Assembly: GCF_032118995.1 (NCBI RefSeq)
Contig: NC_092650.1
Coordinates: 20,150,501 to 20,214,500 of the forward strand
Reading direction: 5' to 3'
Source: Asterias amurensis
Taxonomy: Eukaryota; Echinodermata; Asteroidea; Forcipulatida; Asteriidae
DNA: 64,000 nt
Positions 23,106-35,500 of the stretch are shown here, piece by piece. A program made the translations under genes and the position numbers. Each line of letters starts with the position of its first letter. Within the stretch, counting starts at the first letter, position 1. The notes under the pieces are model-generated. The model ran no database searches. It was given only the letters and a program-made list of their open reading frames with translations, and was not told the origin of the DNA.

Positions 23106-24262
23106 CTATGGCCGTTGGCTTGTGTATTGTCTCGTTCTCCTGTTAGTGTTAGACACAGAAGGATCCGCCTTCTGGAGGCCCTTTGTCTCTTCTTTGCCCT
23201 TGGATGCGTCGTCATCATTGATGGACAATAGCTCCCTCATGAGTTTGAATCGAGACAGGAATGCCACCCATACAATGTACCAACCTGCAGGGAATGAAAG
23301 CAGAACATGATGATAATAATAAAAACAATAAACAATGCTTATGAAGCGCCTTGCATCCATGAATGGACCCCAAGCAATGTACACATTAAAAATAGCTGCA
23401 AACAAGAGCAAAAATAACTAAAGAGCTTAAACGATTTCTAAAAATATAAACCACAAAAATGGACCAGCCAATAATTAAAACCACAAACCGCGAAATTTAA
23501 AAAGTTATGGAAAAGCAATACTATAAAAAGATTAGTTAAACTTACAACACTTTAAAAAGGTGTCCATAGGAAATACACTTACAATTATATTATATCAGAC
23601 AGGGGTCGATCCCGCAAAGAGTCAGGACCAGTCCTTTTAAGACTAGTCCCAAGAGATATTAAAACGTTTGGCCAGTCTTAAAAATTAAGATTGATGAATT
23701 GGTTAGTTAAGGTTTGCGGTAGCATCATGTGAAAATCTCTTTTGAGTTGTGTTGAGTCTCAAAAGGATCAGTTGACAACTCAACATTTCAAACAGTATGC
23801 GCTGATCAAATGATTTTGGTAGAATAACATATCAACCAAATGAAAGACTTGTTGACAGCACAATCCCCTAATAAAATATAATTTGACTGGATTTTACTGA
23901 ACGCTCTATAGTCTTACAATTTTTACATGTCTTTTATGACTGATGTTATATTGATAGAAACGAAACATGCGCCTACATGTACGATCGCCAACACAGGGTT
24001 ATTTCATCAGCCACAGGTTTGTTCAATAACAAAGAGTAATAATGTTGTTATTATCTTCTAATTTTTTATCTATAGTTTTTAAAATATTTTAATTCACTTT
24101 TCAATAAAAGTTTTTTCAATTTTTTATTATAAAATGCGATTGAGAAACAAAATGATTGATAATATCAATGATATACTCACCAAGGACTATAAAGATGAGG
24201 ACTACAAAGAGTGAAGTCAAGAAAGATACCAGCATCAAAATCACATCGTAAATAGTTGCCAT
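23106..24262 (-). CDS. SMIM13-like small integral membrane protein
   Basis: Two exons on the minus strand: 24262-24181 (start ATG, 82 nt) and 23284-23106 (179 nt, stop TAG). The donor is TTG|GTGAGTATA and the acceptor CCCTGCAG|GTTGG, with a glycine codon split by the intron. The product has 86 residues. Residues 6-35 form one hydrophobic segment, followed by GWYIVWVAFLSRFKLMRELL and a hydrophilic, charged tail. The GWYxVWxxFLSxFKxxREL block is the signature I know from vertebrate SMIM13 (91 residues in human). Its function is not established. The tail is poorly conserved. The promoter should lie above 24262, facing the next gene. Confidence 0.88.
23587..23680. repeat. Family F fragment in SMIM13 intron
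   Basis: GGGGTCGATCCCGCAAAGAGTCAGGACCAGTCC... resembles the left half of the element at 61361. The right half is missing. Confidence 0.45.
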
Positions 24263-24799
24263 TGCTGTCAAATAATGTTCTTTGTGCAGATCCTGCAGGC
24301 GAGCATGAACTTAGAAACAGCATACGACGTGCGTGATGCATGCACACTACGCAGTGAATGATGAATTAGTTTTACGTTGTCGTTGTTTGTTGCACATTTG
24401 TACTACTTGTCGTCTGCATACAACCGCATACAGTCATTTCATAATAATTGTCCCTTTACCCTCATCGAACACTTCTATGATAAACAATCTGACTGAATCA
24501 TGCAGGGCGAATGTCAAACAAAGTCTCAAACTTACGGGAAAGTCCGTGAAGCGATCACAACAAAAGACAATGTTTTATTTTTCGGTTTATCGTCACTTGA
24601 GGGCGGTATCACATAATTGAGGAAAAAGCACGTGGGTTTGTTTTGTTGGATCGTCTGTTTTTTGGAATCAAGATTAGATGGATTGTCACATTTTTGACAC
24701 TACTGTGGAAATGATACCAGTACTCACAGGTAAGAAAATCCAAGTAAGGTCTTGCCGAGTCCTGGCCAGTTTTCGGAGTAGCTATAGGCCTACCGTCAC

Positions 24800-25750
24800 A
24801 TCGGGGGTATTGTAGGTTTTCTCGGTCAAATTCAGCAAATATTGAGCAGTCAATTTCACTTTCATGCGTTCGAAGCTGTTTTGCCTCTCCAGTTGTTACA
24901 GCCGCGGTTTCAAGTTTAGAGTTCGGCCATTCAATTTCGTTTTGAGTCAAATCAAATTCCGTTAAGAACTCTATTCAATTTAGTGTATCGTCATCCTTTT
25001 TCGTGACACACACGCCTCAAGAAGCGTCTGCGAATTTGAATGCTGCTTTGATGACTTTGAATGATTATTATTTTTGTTAAATCGAATATGACGCAACATT
25101 GTATTTGACAATTAAAATCATAAAACGAAATCGAATTGCATTCGATTCGCGCGAAATAGAATAGTTTGAGGATTAAATTGGCAGCAAATTTGCCGAAATT
25201 GACCAAGAAAACCTATATTATTAATTGGTGCTTAATATAGTTTTTCTCGGTCAATTTCGGAAAATGAGCAGCGAATTTAACTAATCAGTTTATTCTATTT
25301 CGCACGAAATCGAATGCTACTGAAAAGGGTAATTTGATTTCTTTTTAAGACTTGTAAAAAAAATCTACTTTTACGTCATTCGATTTTACAAAAATAATCA
25401 TTTATTTTAATTTAACAATTCATCGAAGCTGCATTCAAATTCGCGGGAGCTTTTTTAGGCGTGTGTTTAGTCATTCAATTTAATTTTGGGACAGTCAATT
25501 CAGGAATGTGTGCAATGTAAAAACGCTTGGTTAACTTGTTGTTTCCTTACGAATGTTAATTTCGTTAAGGTTAATGTTTTGGCACTATTGAACATAACTA
25601 TAGGTTTTCTCAGTCAATTTCGGAAAATGAGCTGCCAATTTAATTTTCATGCGTTCGAATTTAAGGTTTTTTTGCCTCTCCGGTTTTTACTTCGTTTCAA
25701 ATTTAGAATTCGGTCATTCAATTTCGTTTTGAGGCATTCAAGTTCCAGCA
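24800..25750. repeat. Large palindromic repeat cluster
   Basis: Two arms face each other: 25007-25220 (minus sense) and 25234-25468 (plus sense). They share GAATTTGAATG, GATTTCG, TTTCTCGGTCAATTTCGG and CGCCTCAAG / TTAGGCGTGTGT blocks. They are flanked by two same-sense copies of a second block, at 24811-24960 and 25601-25747 (TAGGTTTTCTCGGTCAA ... GGTCATTCAATTTCGTTTTG). The whole cluster sits between the divergent SMIM13-like and TEPP-like genes. No frame or terminal target duplication is visible. A further copy of the arm is at 54325. Confidence 0.7.
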
Positions 25751-26246
25751 CACTCAGATTTTGCTGATTTAATCATTTTCAATTTCGTAAAGAGGCAACC
25801 AATTTCGATAAACGAGGAATCAAATAAGTATACGACCAAAGACCTGGTATCTCTTTTATTTATTATTCACCTATTGGTAATTATTACCCAGTCTCATCAC
25901 GCACTCGTAACATGTCCGTGTCCCCCGATTGTTTTGTATGCGCTTGTGCCGTTTTCTTACGTTTCTTTTATCTTTGACTTCATTAGGCCAGGGAAGGGGA
26001 ACAAAAAGTATATTTTTGCTTCTCGCATGTTAATCTCACCATACATTATTATCTAACTAGAGCAAGTAAGTGTTTCAATGAACAATATTATCATTGTTGC
26101 ATTGATTGATGACATGAAATAAATGTATCTGAAAAACACACAAAAATAAACACGTGTACACCATAGAGGAAGATAGTTCTATGGCTAGGCCAACTAACTT
26201 GCTGAATAGGCTTTGATTGGAACGCGTATGACACAACGGTCCTGGG

Positions 26247-26272
26247 GGCGCTCCACAGCGCTCCCCCGGGAG
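26247..26272. repeat. Short GC-rich hairpin
   Basis: GGGGGCGCT and AGCGCTCCCCC pair across a 4-base loop, with one unpaired base. It lies upstream of the TEPP-like gene promoter. Function unknown. Confidence 0.4.
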
Positions 26273-26302
26273 GGGAGCCACAACAACAGACAAGGACCTC
26301 TG

Positions 26303-26398
26303 TGACGTCACACAATCGGTACAAACACACTGTACCCCCTATCTATCTAACGTTGCATAACGTCACGCGGGCAAAGGCGTCCCCGTTGCCTGGCCAAC
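26303..26398 (+). promoter_or_regulatory. CRE and RFX X-box-like sites upstream of the ciliary-type gene
   Basis: A perfect CRE palindrome TGACGTCA lies at 26303-26310. GTTGCCTGGCCAAC at 26385-26398 matches the RFX X-box pattern (GTNRCC, 2-base spacer, RGYAAC) with one mismatch. A second GTTGC is near 26352. The X-box-like site is about 190 bp ahead of the ATG at 26580. RFX factors drive cilium genes in animals, so this fits the proposed role of the gene. Binding is not shown. Confidence 0.45.
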
Positions 26399-26579
26399 GC
26401 TAAATAGGATGGGTACTCCACTGTCATGTATATTAGCTTATCTACCGGTGTGTATTGCAGTGATCGTACCGTAGAGAAAGACCAGAGATCATACACCGTA
26501 TAACAACCAGTGGCAGTCATTGAAGGAAATAAACAACGTTCCAGTTTGTCTTGAATATCCCCTTAAAATTGCTTCAAAA

Positions 26580-29500
26580 ATGTCCGGAGCTATGCCAGTT
26601 GCCGCGCCGATGTATGTAGCCAACTACCCAACGCTGAGGCGGGTCCAACTTGCCGCCGTGAAGGAAGGACTTTACCACCCGAAGCTACCCACGTTTCGAC
26701 GGATGGACATGGACACGGCTGCCCATAGGTTACCGGACGAACACTGCCGAACAACAAGTGGTTGCGGACCAGGTAAGTTTATATCGCGGTAAAACAAACA
26801 TCACTGCCATCAATATTCTGTCATTTATTTTTACTTCAATGTTGACTCTTGGGAGTACGGTAGTTTGGTAGATAACAACTTTACAAGGTGTTATTGATGA
26901 ATTTAACTCAATTCACTTAATTCCATTTAATAAGTCTATTGTACAAAATAAACAATGGAACATAACATAACAACAACTAAAGGTTAATAGAGAGTAAATA
27001 GATTAACAAAATACAAAACAAAACACACTTGAAATTGCTTGTCAAGTGAGGCTGTTCATGGTCGTTATGTTCAAGAATCAATACAATTTATTGTTTACTG
27101 CCCTCAAATTCTTAACGGGTAACTGGCCTACTATTAAAACATTTGTAACATTTACTGAAAGCAGCTTTTGCCTATACTTGGAAATCTCTTTTAAAAACTG
27201 CAGTATCAAGCCACCACCGTCACAACAGTAAGGCATATAGTAAACATCTTTTGATAACACTCTTCTTAAACAAATCATTAAATTCAACACTTTAAAAAGT
27301 GTGTAGAGTGGCTTTTTTCTTATAAATTTGAAGTCACGATTATGAAGGATTTATAACACACGATTCTGTGTTCTGTTATTAGATTGAACTTTGGCAATGT
27401 TAATTTAATGTGTTACGTGTAGGTCTTCTGTCTTTATCATTTGCCTTCGTGTAATTTGATGGTGTCCTGTCATATAGGCTAGTGTGCACTTTTGTTATGT
27501 GCATACAGAATAGAATTAATGATGTCTAAACAATGGTCACCAAGGAAGAACACACAAATATCTTTAATTTGATGCTTTGTATCTGTTTAGTGTCAACTAG
27601 TTTTCTTCCAACTCCTATATTATTATCGAATAATGGAACTAAGATTCCCAACAAAAAAATCGATTTATCATAATCTTCAACTTTCCTCCTCAGATGACTT
27701 TCGTAGTGCCACTGTAACTTACTTCAACCCACCTACATCCCGCTATGCTGGATCGGTAAGTAGACCACCAAGTCATGTTTCTATAGATACATCATTCTTG
27801 TAAGAAGGTACACAGTGTCCAAGGTTTGAAGTGTCCAAAGTCACTTCGTACCTTGAAAAGGTACGAAGTGTCCAGGGTACGAAGTGGCAAAGGTACGAAG
27901 TGTCCTGACACCCGACACCGGATTTGCCAAACCAAGCACAATGGTAAGCTTGGCAAGTCCGTTAAAGGGAAAGTAGTTATTTGTTTAAGGAACCGTTCAA
28001 TTTTGTTCATCCCATAATACAATTATCCAATAGAATTTACCTTTCAACATTTTATCGTAAAAGGTGGTCGCGTTGTTATCGCTGAAAATCCGGGGCGATT
28101 AGGCCTATGTCCACACAAGATGAAGAACTCGTAATTGGGAAAACTCATGATAAACGCTTTCGACTGACAGTTGGCCTATATTTGTGGGGATACAAAAATG
28201 ACTTTTCCCCCAAAACCACATAATATCTACAGAGAGTTCTCAAAATGATTTATACTGACGAAAACCGATGTAGCCTACTTACAAACAAATAAGTTTGTAT
28301 TGCCATTCATTTTAAGATTGCCAAAACCTAAGCCTTCCCTAGTTTGGCAACTACAGAGTTTACAAAACCACGAAAAAAAGCTTGCATTTATAGACGAGAA
28401 ATACCTGTTGACTATGATTGACTCTGATTGACTGAGACCCGCGAGTTAAAATAAATAGAACGGCGTGAGCCAAACAAGAAAAAGAAAGAAAAATACAAAA
28501 CTTAAAGCGTGGTATAGCGTACCAATAGTATCTTTTACGGTGTTACACAAAATTACTAATAAGAGCATTATTGTGTGAACTGATAAATGATACGCATCAC
28601 AGTTGATAAATCATTGATCACTTATATTATTCAATATTATATTATTCAATGCAGGGTAAAGCGGGGTTTTGACTGGCACTTAATCATTTATTAACCATGG
28701 CCTTATCGCAGGTGCAAAATAACAGCCCCCGTGATAAATCATCCACAAATTGAAAGGAGTTGACTTTTATTGTGGCGTGCAACTTGTTGACAATATTCCT
28801 TGTAATATATGTAGGCCCTGGGTATGTCAACGTTCAGGTGAACAAATCATTATTTTAAGGGCAGTGGACACTTTTGGTAATTACTATTAAAAAAAAAAAT
28901 TATTAGCATAAAAATTTTACTTGGTAACGAGTAATGGGGAGAGGTTGAAACGGCTCCATCTGAAGTGACGTAGTCTTTGAGAAAGAAGTAATTTTCCACG
29001 AAATTGATTTCGAGACCTCAGAATTAGATTTTGAGGTCTCGAAATCAAGCATCTGACAGCACACAACTTCGTGTGACAAGGGTGTTTTCCTCTCGAAACT
29101 TCGACGGCCAATTGGGCTAAAATTTTCAAAGGTTTGTTACTTAATACATAATGTTAGGTTGAGATACACCAAGTAAGAAGACTGGTCTTTGACAATTACA
29201 AATAGTGTCCGAGTCCGGTGTCTTTAATCTAAAGAAGTGACGGCGACATTTTATTTTGGCCAAATATAGTTGAATCTGAGAAGCGTTACTAACACACACG
29301 TTGTTCAGAATGTGTAGTCCAAATACGGATAAAATGTTCTTTGGCGGTCATATTACTCGCTCTGAACATGGAGGTAATTTTCGGCGCTAAAAACGAGACC
29401 ACCTTTTGAAATAAATAAACTTTCACCTAATAGTTTTATTGTAGTTATCCACATTGATTATGATGTTGATTTTTTTGACGAGTCGATACTCGATAAAAAT

Positions 29501-32500
29501 GTACACGCACTCTTTCTACAAACAGCATTGTCAATCATTCTCGAGCACACACCATTCAATACTTTGAAAAGACAAGAAGTCAATCTTGACGAGCATCCTT
29601 TCCAGTCTATGTTTTTCACCATGTTTGCAAAGCACTTCAAATTCACATTTCCTTGTTTGGTTGGATCAAGCATGAATAAACCCGGTTCCATTATGGTGTT
29701 TGCCCTGTTACAAGATGTTGCAACAGAGCTGTATGAATAAAATGTAATCGATAACTTACGTGTGTTTACCGATCGACTTTTGGTCTGTTCGCTCAAACTT
29801 TGCATAGACCGAAGCGCTTGGCGCCATGGTGTATGGTGTATGTTGTTTTTGTTAGACAAAAAAACACAATGTCCAAATAATTTTTGTCTCACAGTGATTA
29901 TGAGACGAAAATTATTTTAGCACGTAAAACGTATTTTCATGACAATTTTTTACTCATTTCTAAAAAACTACAGCACCTCAGCAAATAATATTTCAAGGTT
30001 TGCTCAGCTACTATCATTATCATCAAACGGTGTAAGTTTGATGTAAATCTGTGGAAATTGTGTTTTGTGTTACAAAAAGTAACCCAAATCCTTTTAAAGA
30101 AAAAAAGAGGAAAACAATTAAAGGAAGTTTTTTTCTTTCTTTTTTCATTTTGGCAGTAATGCGATGTTGGGGAATAATTAACATTCGGCCTTTTTACACA
30201 AGATTGGTAGCACTGACAAAATAGTCGCAGAAGTTGGTCATGTTTTGTGTGTGATCAACCTAGGCCCAATTTCATGGAGCTGCTAAGCACAATTTAGCAT
30301 GAAATTTCTTCCTTGATAAAAACAGATTTACCAACCAAATTTCCATGTGAGTTTCAGGATAAGCAGACACAAAAGCTGAATACCAGTCACAAGCATTATG
30401 TAACAAATGGAAATTTGGCTGGTAATCCTGTTTTTATCAGGGAAGAAAATTCTTGCTTAGAAAATGTTTGTGCTTACCAGCTCTATGAAATTGGACCCTG
30501 GTGAAAAGTGGAAAATTTGCTAATTGATTCGTGTGTGAGTCAGGAGAAGAAAACCATGCACACTTTTGTAAACAAACTCTCCTCAATTTTATTGTAACCG
30601 AAGTCAGCTTTGCGTACAAGAAAACAAGGATTTTAGATAGTTGTTGTTATCGATTAATCACCTTCTTTCAGAGTTCAAGTTTCACAGAAAAATTGTTACA
30701 GTTAAAACATGACAGTCAGCTTCCAAACTTAATAACAAAAATTCTGTTTTTTTTTCCACAGTAAAAGCTTTAAATTGTCATGTTTAGCAGTGGAATTTCT
30801 TCGAAAGTAACTCGCTCACAATATCTGATTTGGGCACTAATATAAAATCACAGACTGATTTATTTAATCACACAAGGTTTAGTTTCCATCGTGGGGGATC
30901 CCTAAAGTCTAGACTGGATCGAGTGCATGGAGTCAACTAGGTCACTCCGAGGTGGCCAATTACACACTAGTCTTAGTGCCAGGCGTTCTAGACGTTTCCC
31001 AAACAGCGCCCGCTACTGCTTGATAGTACAATGTATTCTGCGCGGCGTGAAGCGGTGAATCGGGTTAGTTGATTGACTCTAACAAACAGTGTCTTATACT
31101 AAGACTAACTAAGGGTATACACACGTTCAAGGGCTCATGAATAGAGAAACTAGATCCATAGGTCTATAACCCCCCCAAAGAACAATAGCAGTATAGACAC
31201 AACAATAGCAACCAAACTAACAAAATGCAATATCAATTTACCTTTAAGGGATGCCTTTCATTTAGGCATGTTTGCATTTGGCAAAAAAAAAATAAAAAAT
31301 CATCAGCCTTCGATAAAGAATTATTTTGATAATGTGGTTAATAAAAAGTATTGGTTTTGATAAAAGGTATTAGTTTATACCCCCCCAAAAAAAATATATA
31401 AAAAAATAAAAACATCAACAAATCAAAACAAAACAAAATCAGAAGCGTTACTGGCAGTAACGATTCTCAATTGCTTATTCTTATGATGATGTTACCATGC
31501 ATTCTTCCTGTGGGAACTTAAAGACACCGGAAACTATCGGTAATTGTCAAAGGCCAGTCTTCTCACTTGGTGATTCCCATCATGTGCATATAAAGATAAT
31601 AATGAAAGAAAAAAAAACACCCTTGTCACACGAAGTTGTGTGCTTTCTGATGCTTGATTTCGAGACCTCAAGTTCTAAACTTGAGGTCTCGAAATCAAAC
31701 TCGTGGAAAAATAACTTCTTTCTCAAAAACTACGTCACTTCAGAGAGAGCTATTTCCCACAATGTTTTATACTAGCAACCTCTCCCCATTACTGGTAATC
31801 AAGAAAGGTTTAGTGATGATAATTATTTTGAGTAATTACCAATAGTGTCCACTGCCTTTAAACGCTCCGGATTTTGTGCGATATCTCAAAAACGGATCAC
31901 CTTTTGTCCCGTCTGCAAAAATCACGAGCTCAATAAGCAGCCTTGGTATATAAAATGGCAAAAGAGTTGTTATAGTGAAATAATGTTAAGAAACCAATGG
32001 ACAAGGTGTAAGCACCATCATGTTATCAATTTCCAAATAAAGCGAGAATAATAACAGCGACTGTTAAATGTTTATTTTTTCTTTCAGAACGTAACAGACA
32101 CAGGACGAAACCTTCGTGAAACTCTTAAAGATGATATCGGGTAAGGATGTTTAAAGTTAAATGTTTCAGGCAGTAAGATTGATATGAACATGACCTTTGG
32201 GTCCAATTTCAAAAAGCTGTTCACAAATACTGAGTGCATTGTGCTTTGCTGAGCAAAAAAAAAAGAAATTGGTGGGACACTGGTTGTAAATGAGAAACTT
32301 CATTGGAATTTTGGCTGGTATCCAGTTTTAAGTATGAACAACAGTGCCTCTGCTCAGCAAAATATTTTTCCCCACACCTCCCACAACGTTACGAGTGTAC
32401 CACCTAATTAATTGAAATTCGTCACTTAATTTTCCAGCTCTCTTAAAATTAACTGGGAGGACGCAAAAGACATCAAACAACTGCCGACATTTAAAAGTAA

Positions 32501-35500
32501 AGGTAAGAGTAAAACTATTACGTGTTATTATATTTTCTTCTTCAAAATATAGACTTATTTTGGCTAAGAACAAAACAAGTCTCATTCGTAAACTGCTGTG
32601 ATACATATGCTGAAAATCTGATGGACATAAGAAGGGATGGAACAGCATAATCACAAGGAGTCCCGTGTGGTAACTGTGTAAAAACTAGTTCTGGTAGCGC
32701 CCTCTTTTGAAACATCGTCCTTCAGCCCACTTTATTTTCGAATTGGGGGACAAATCTCCGACGGGCAGTTTTTGCTGGAACACCGGAAGCCAAAGGCCTC
32801 TTTCAGTTGAACTTTATCCCTGAGTTTGGTTGATCCATGTTCAGTAGACGTTGTACAAGAAGAAACTGCATGATGACATCATGTGAAATTTGGGGATTTT
32901 GAGATATAGGCGAATATTCCGCAAACTTTTTGGCCGAGAAAAAAAGCTATGATTTTCAGTTTGTTAACTTTTACAAACTGTTTATTATGTTTATATTTGA
33001 TAGGTGATCTGAGATTTACGGGTTATGCTGTGCGATACCTTAAACCAAGTATTACAGAATCATGGAGGGTAAGTGTTTTAGGTTTCATTAATCTTCCATT
33101 AGTTTCAAAAGTTCGATGGCCAACAAACATGTGTGGTTATAGCTTCTTTGATTAACTACAAGACCTCAAGATTACACTTGACTTAGGTCCCAATCCCGTG
33201 CCATCCCCAGAAAACTATTGTTTTGTGATGCTCTGCATTCCCCAACCTGTTCCGCACGAGGGACAGGGACTTGACGGTGCCGCAGTCACCTGGTATGTAA
33301 ATGTATTCACCTCTATGAAGATGTAAACATTGCTGCGTGATACGCGTTGTCCAATCAAACGCATTCAACAGAAGACTCGAGCTTTTTGTTATTTTGTGGC
33401 GGTTAAGTTCTTTTAGTTGAGGTTTGAACTACATTTTTGAATAACCAATTAATTATAAAAAGAAAGCACTGAATGTTCATTTGAATTTATGTTAACATAC
33501 ATTGGGTCGGTTTCGTTAGCACAATATTGAAAATTTGGGAAATGCAATTCAATGACTTATTTTCTTTCTTCAAATTGTCTATTTCAAATCTCGAATACAT
33601 CTTCCATAGTACGATAAAGATTCCTCCACAGGTGGGGATACTGCATTTCAAACTATTATTTCAAATAAAAAGTAATGAACACTGGATTAGTAAAATTAAT
33701 GCTCTATAAATATCTTGTTTTATTTTGTTTCCTGCAGTACACGTTCAAACAAGAGCCCAAGTTAGACCAGTACGGACAACGTCCAGTGCCCGCAAATATT
33801 TTGTAAGTATTTGCCCTAATTTTACCCTCTTTGCTAAGGGATAGCTTGTTTTGTTGTGTTAGCTTTCACAAACAATTAACAATATTTCCTGGATGCTAAA
33901 CCATATCCCTGTTTAAAGCACCAAAAGGTCGAGCTCGTTCAAAATGTTGGCAATTGCCAATCTTCTGTTTAGGGTGTTACAGGCCAAAATGATTTCATTG
34001 GATAGGTAATGTGATTTCAGCTTTAAATATTGTGTAATACAAGTGTTTTGTTGTGTACATACAAGTGTGATCGACTGCGAAATCTCTGTATGACCTCAAG
34101 CTGAGGGCGCCCATACTCAAGTGTGCGAAGGTTCTATTCAGGAAGGTTCTGATATAAATAGCATGAACTTCACACTTCGTGGCTCGTGAATATTAAAGGC
34201 AGTGGACACTATTGGTAATTTTACAAAATAATTAATAGCATAAAACCTTTCTTTGTGACAAGTAATGGGGAGAGGTTGATGGTATAAAACATTGTGAGAA
34301 ACGGCTCCCTCTGAAGTGACGTAGTTTTCGAGAAAGAAGTAATTTTCCACGAATTTGATTTCGAGACCTCAAGTTTAGAATTTGAGGTCTCGAAATCAAC
34401 CATCTAAACGCACACAAGTTCATGTGACAAGGGTGGTTTTTTTCTTTCATTATTATCTCGCAAGTCCGATTGAGCTCAAATTTGACAATTACCAATAGTG
34501 TCCACTGTCTTTAAGCAAGAGAAATGCCCTTTTAGCCTAGGTCAGTCCCGTCAATCTTCACCTTTCACCTCGATTAATATGCAGACTACCGCAAGTGCAG
34601 CTGCCAAACGTCATATTGACCAACATCCGACCTATCAAAACATAGATAGAAAACATTACGTCACTGCACGTTTATTCAATGAATTAATTGTATCCAATGA
34701 AATCATTGGTTCTGAAAAGCAAGTACCTTCAGGGGACCAATCTACCTGTTGCACTGCGATGAACTCAGCTGAAAGCTCTGTATTCTGTTTAATTATTGTT
34801 CCCCTTTTCATTTTCTGTTTTTTTTTGCATGAGCAGTAGCCGATACAGAGACACTTTCCCGCAATACAGCCGCAACATTGCCAGTGACTGCTACAGATAA
34901 GCCAGGACAGTGACGTCACTTATTACGTTTTAATTGGGGGGGGGGGGGGGGGGGGCAGCGGTGTATCCAGCCACTTTCATTTTGGGACGATCGGGCACAG
35001 ACATCTTAATGGGGGCGGGTAGTGAAATATACAGAACTTTTTTTATTTGGGTGCGGGGTAGGGTTGGACTCTGTCCCCTTTAAGTGGGGAGAGTGCGAAG
35101 CGGGATTGGATGAATGTCAAGCTTAGGAAGCCATTATGTTTTGTTCTTTCGGAGAATTTCGCTGACAGTGTGCTCTACTTTTTGGAATTATTTACGGATG
35201 TGACTTCACTTCTGCTTGAATGCACCATGCTATTTGGACTTGGCATTATTACTATATATTATCCCAAATTGCAATAATTTGTGCCTTGAAAACTATCAAA
35301 AATTTCAGATTATTATCGTTGACAGAATGGTGCAACCATTAATTTGTTTCTTCCCATCAACGAAATAATTGAATCGATGCTAGTGCCGGTATTACACCGG
35401 TAAACCTTCTATTGTGAAAGGAGCTTACCGATAAAAACATCTTTACTAAGCCTATACATCTTAACAAACAATTTGTTATCAAATAAGAACGTTATCATTC

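Noticed and set aside
23122..23310. Plus-strand open frame opposite the SMIM13 exon
   Set aside because: Antisense shadow of the SMIM13-like coding exon.
34936..34955. Functional quadruplex from the 20-G run
   Set aside because: A pure homopolymer in an intron is more simply a microsatellite or a sequencing artefact.
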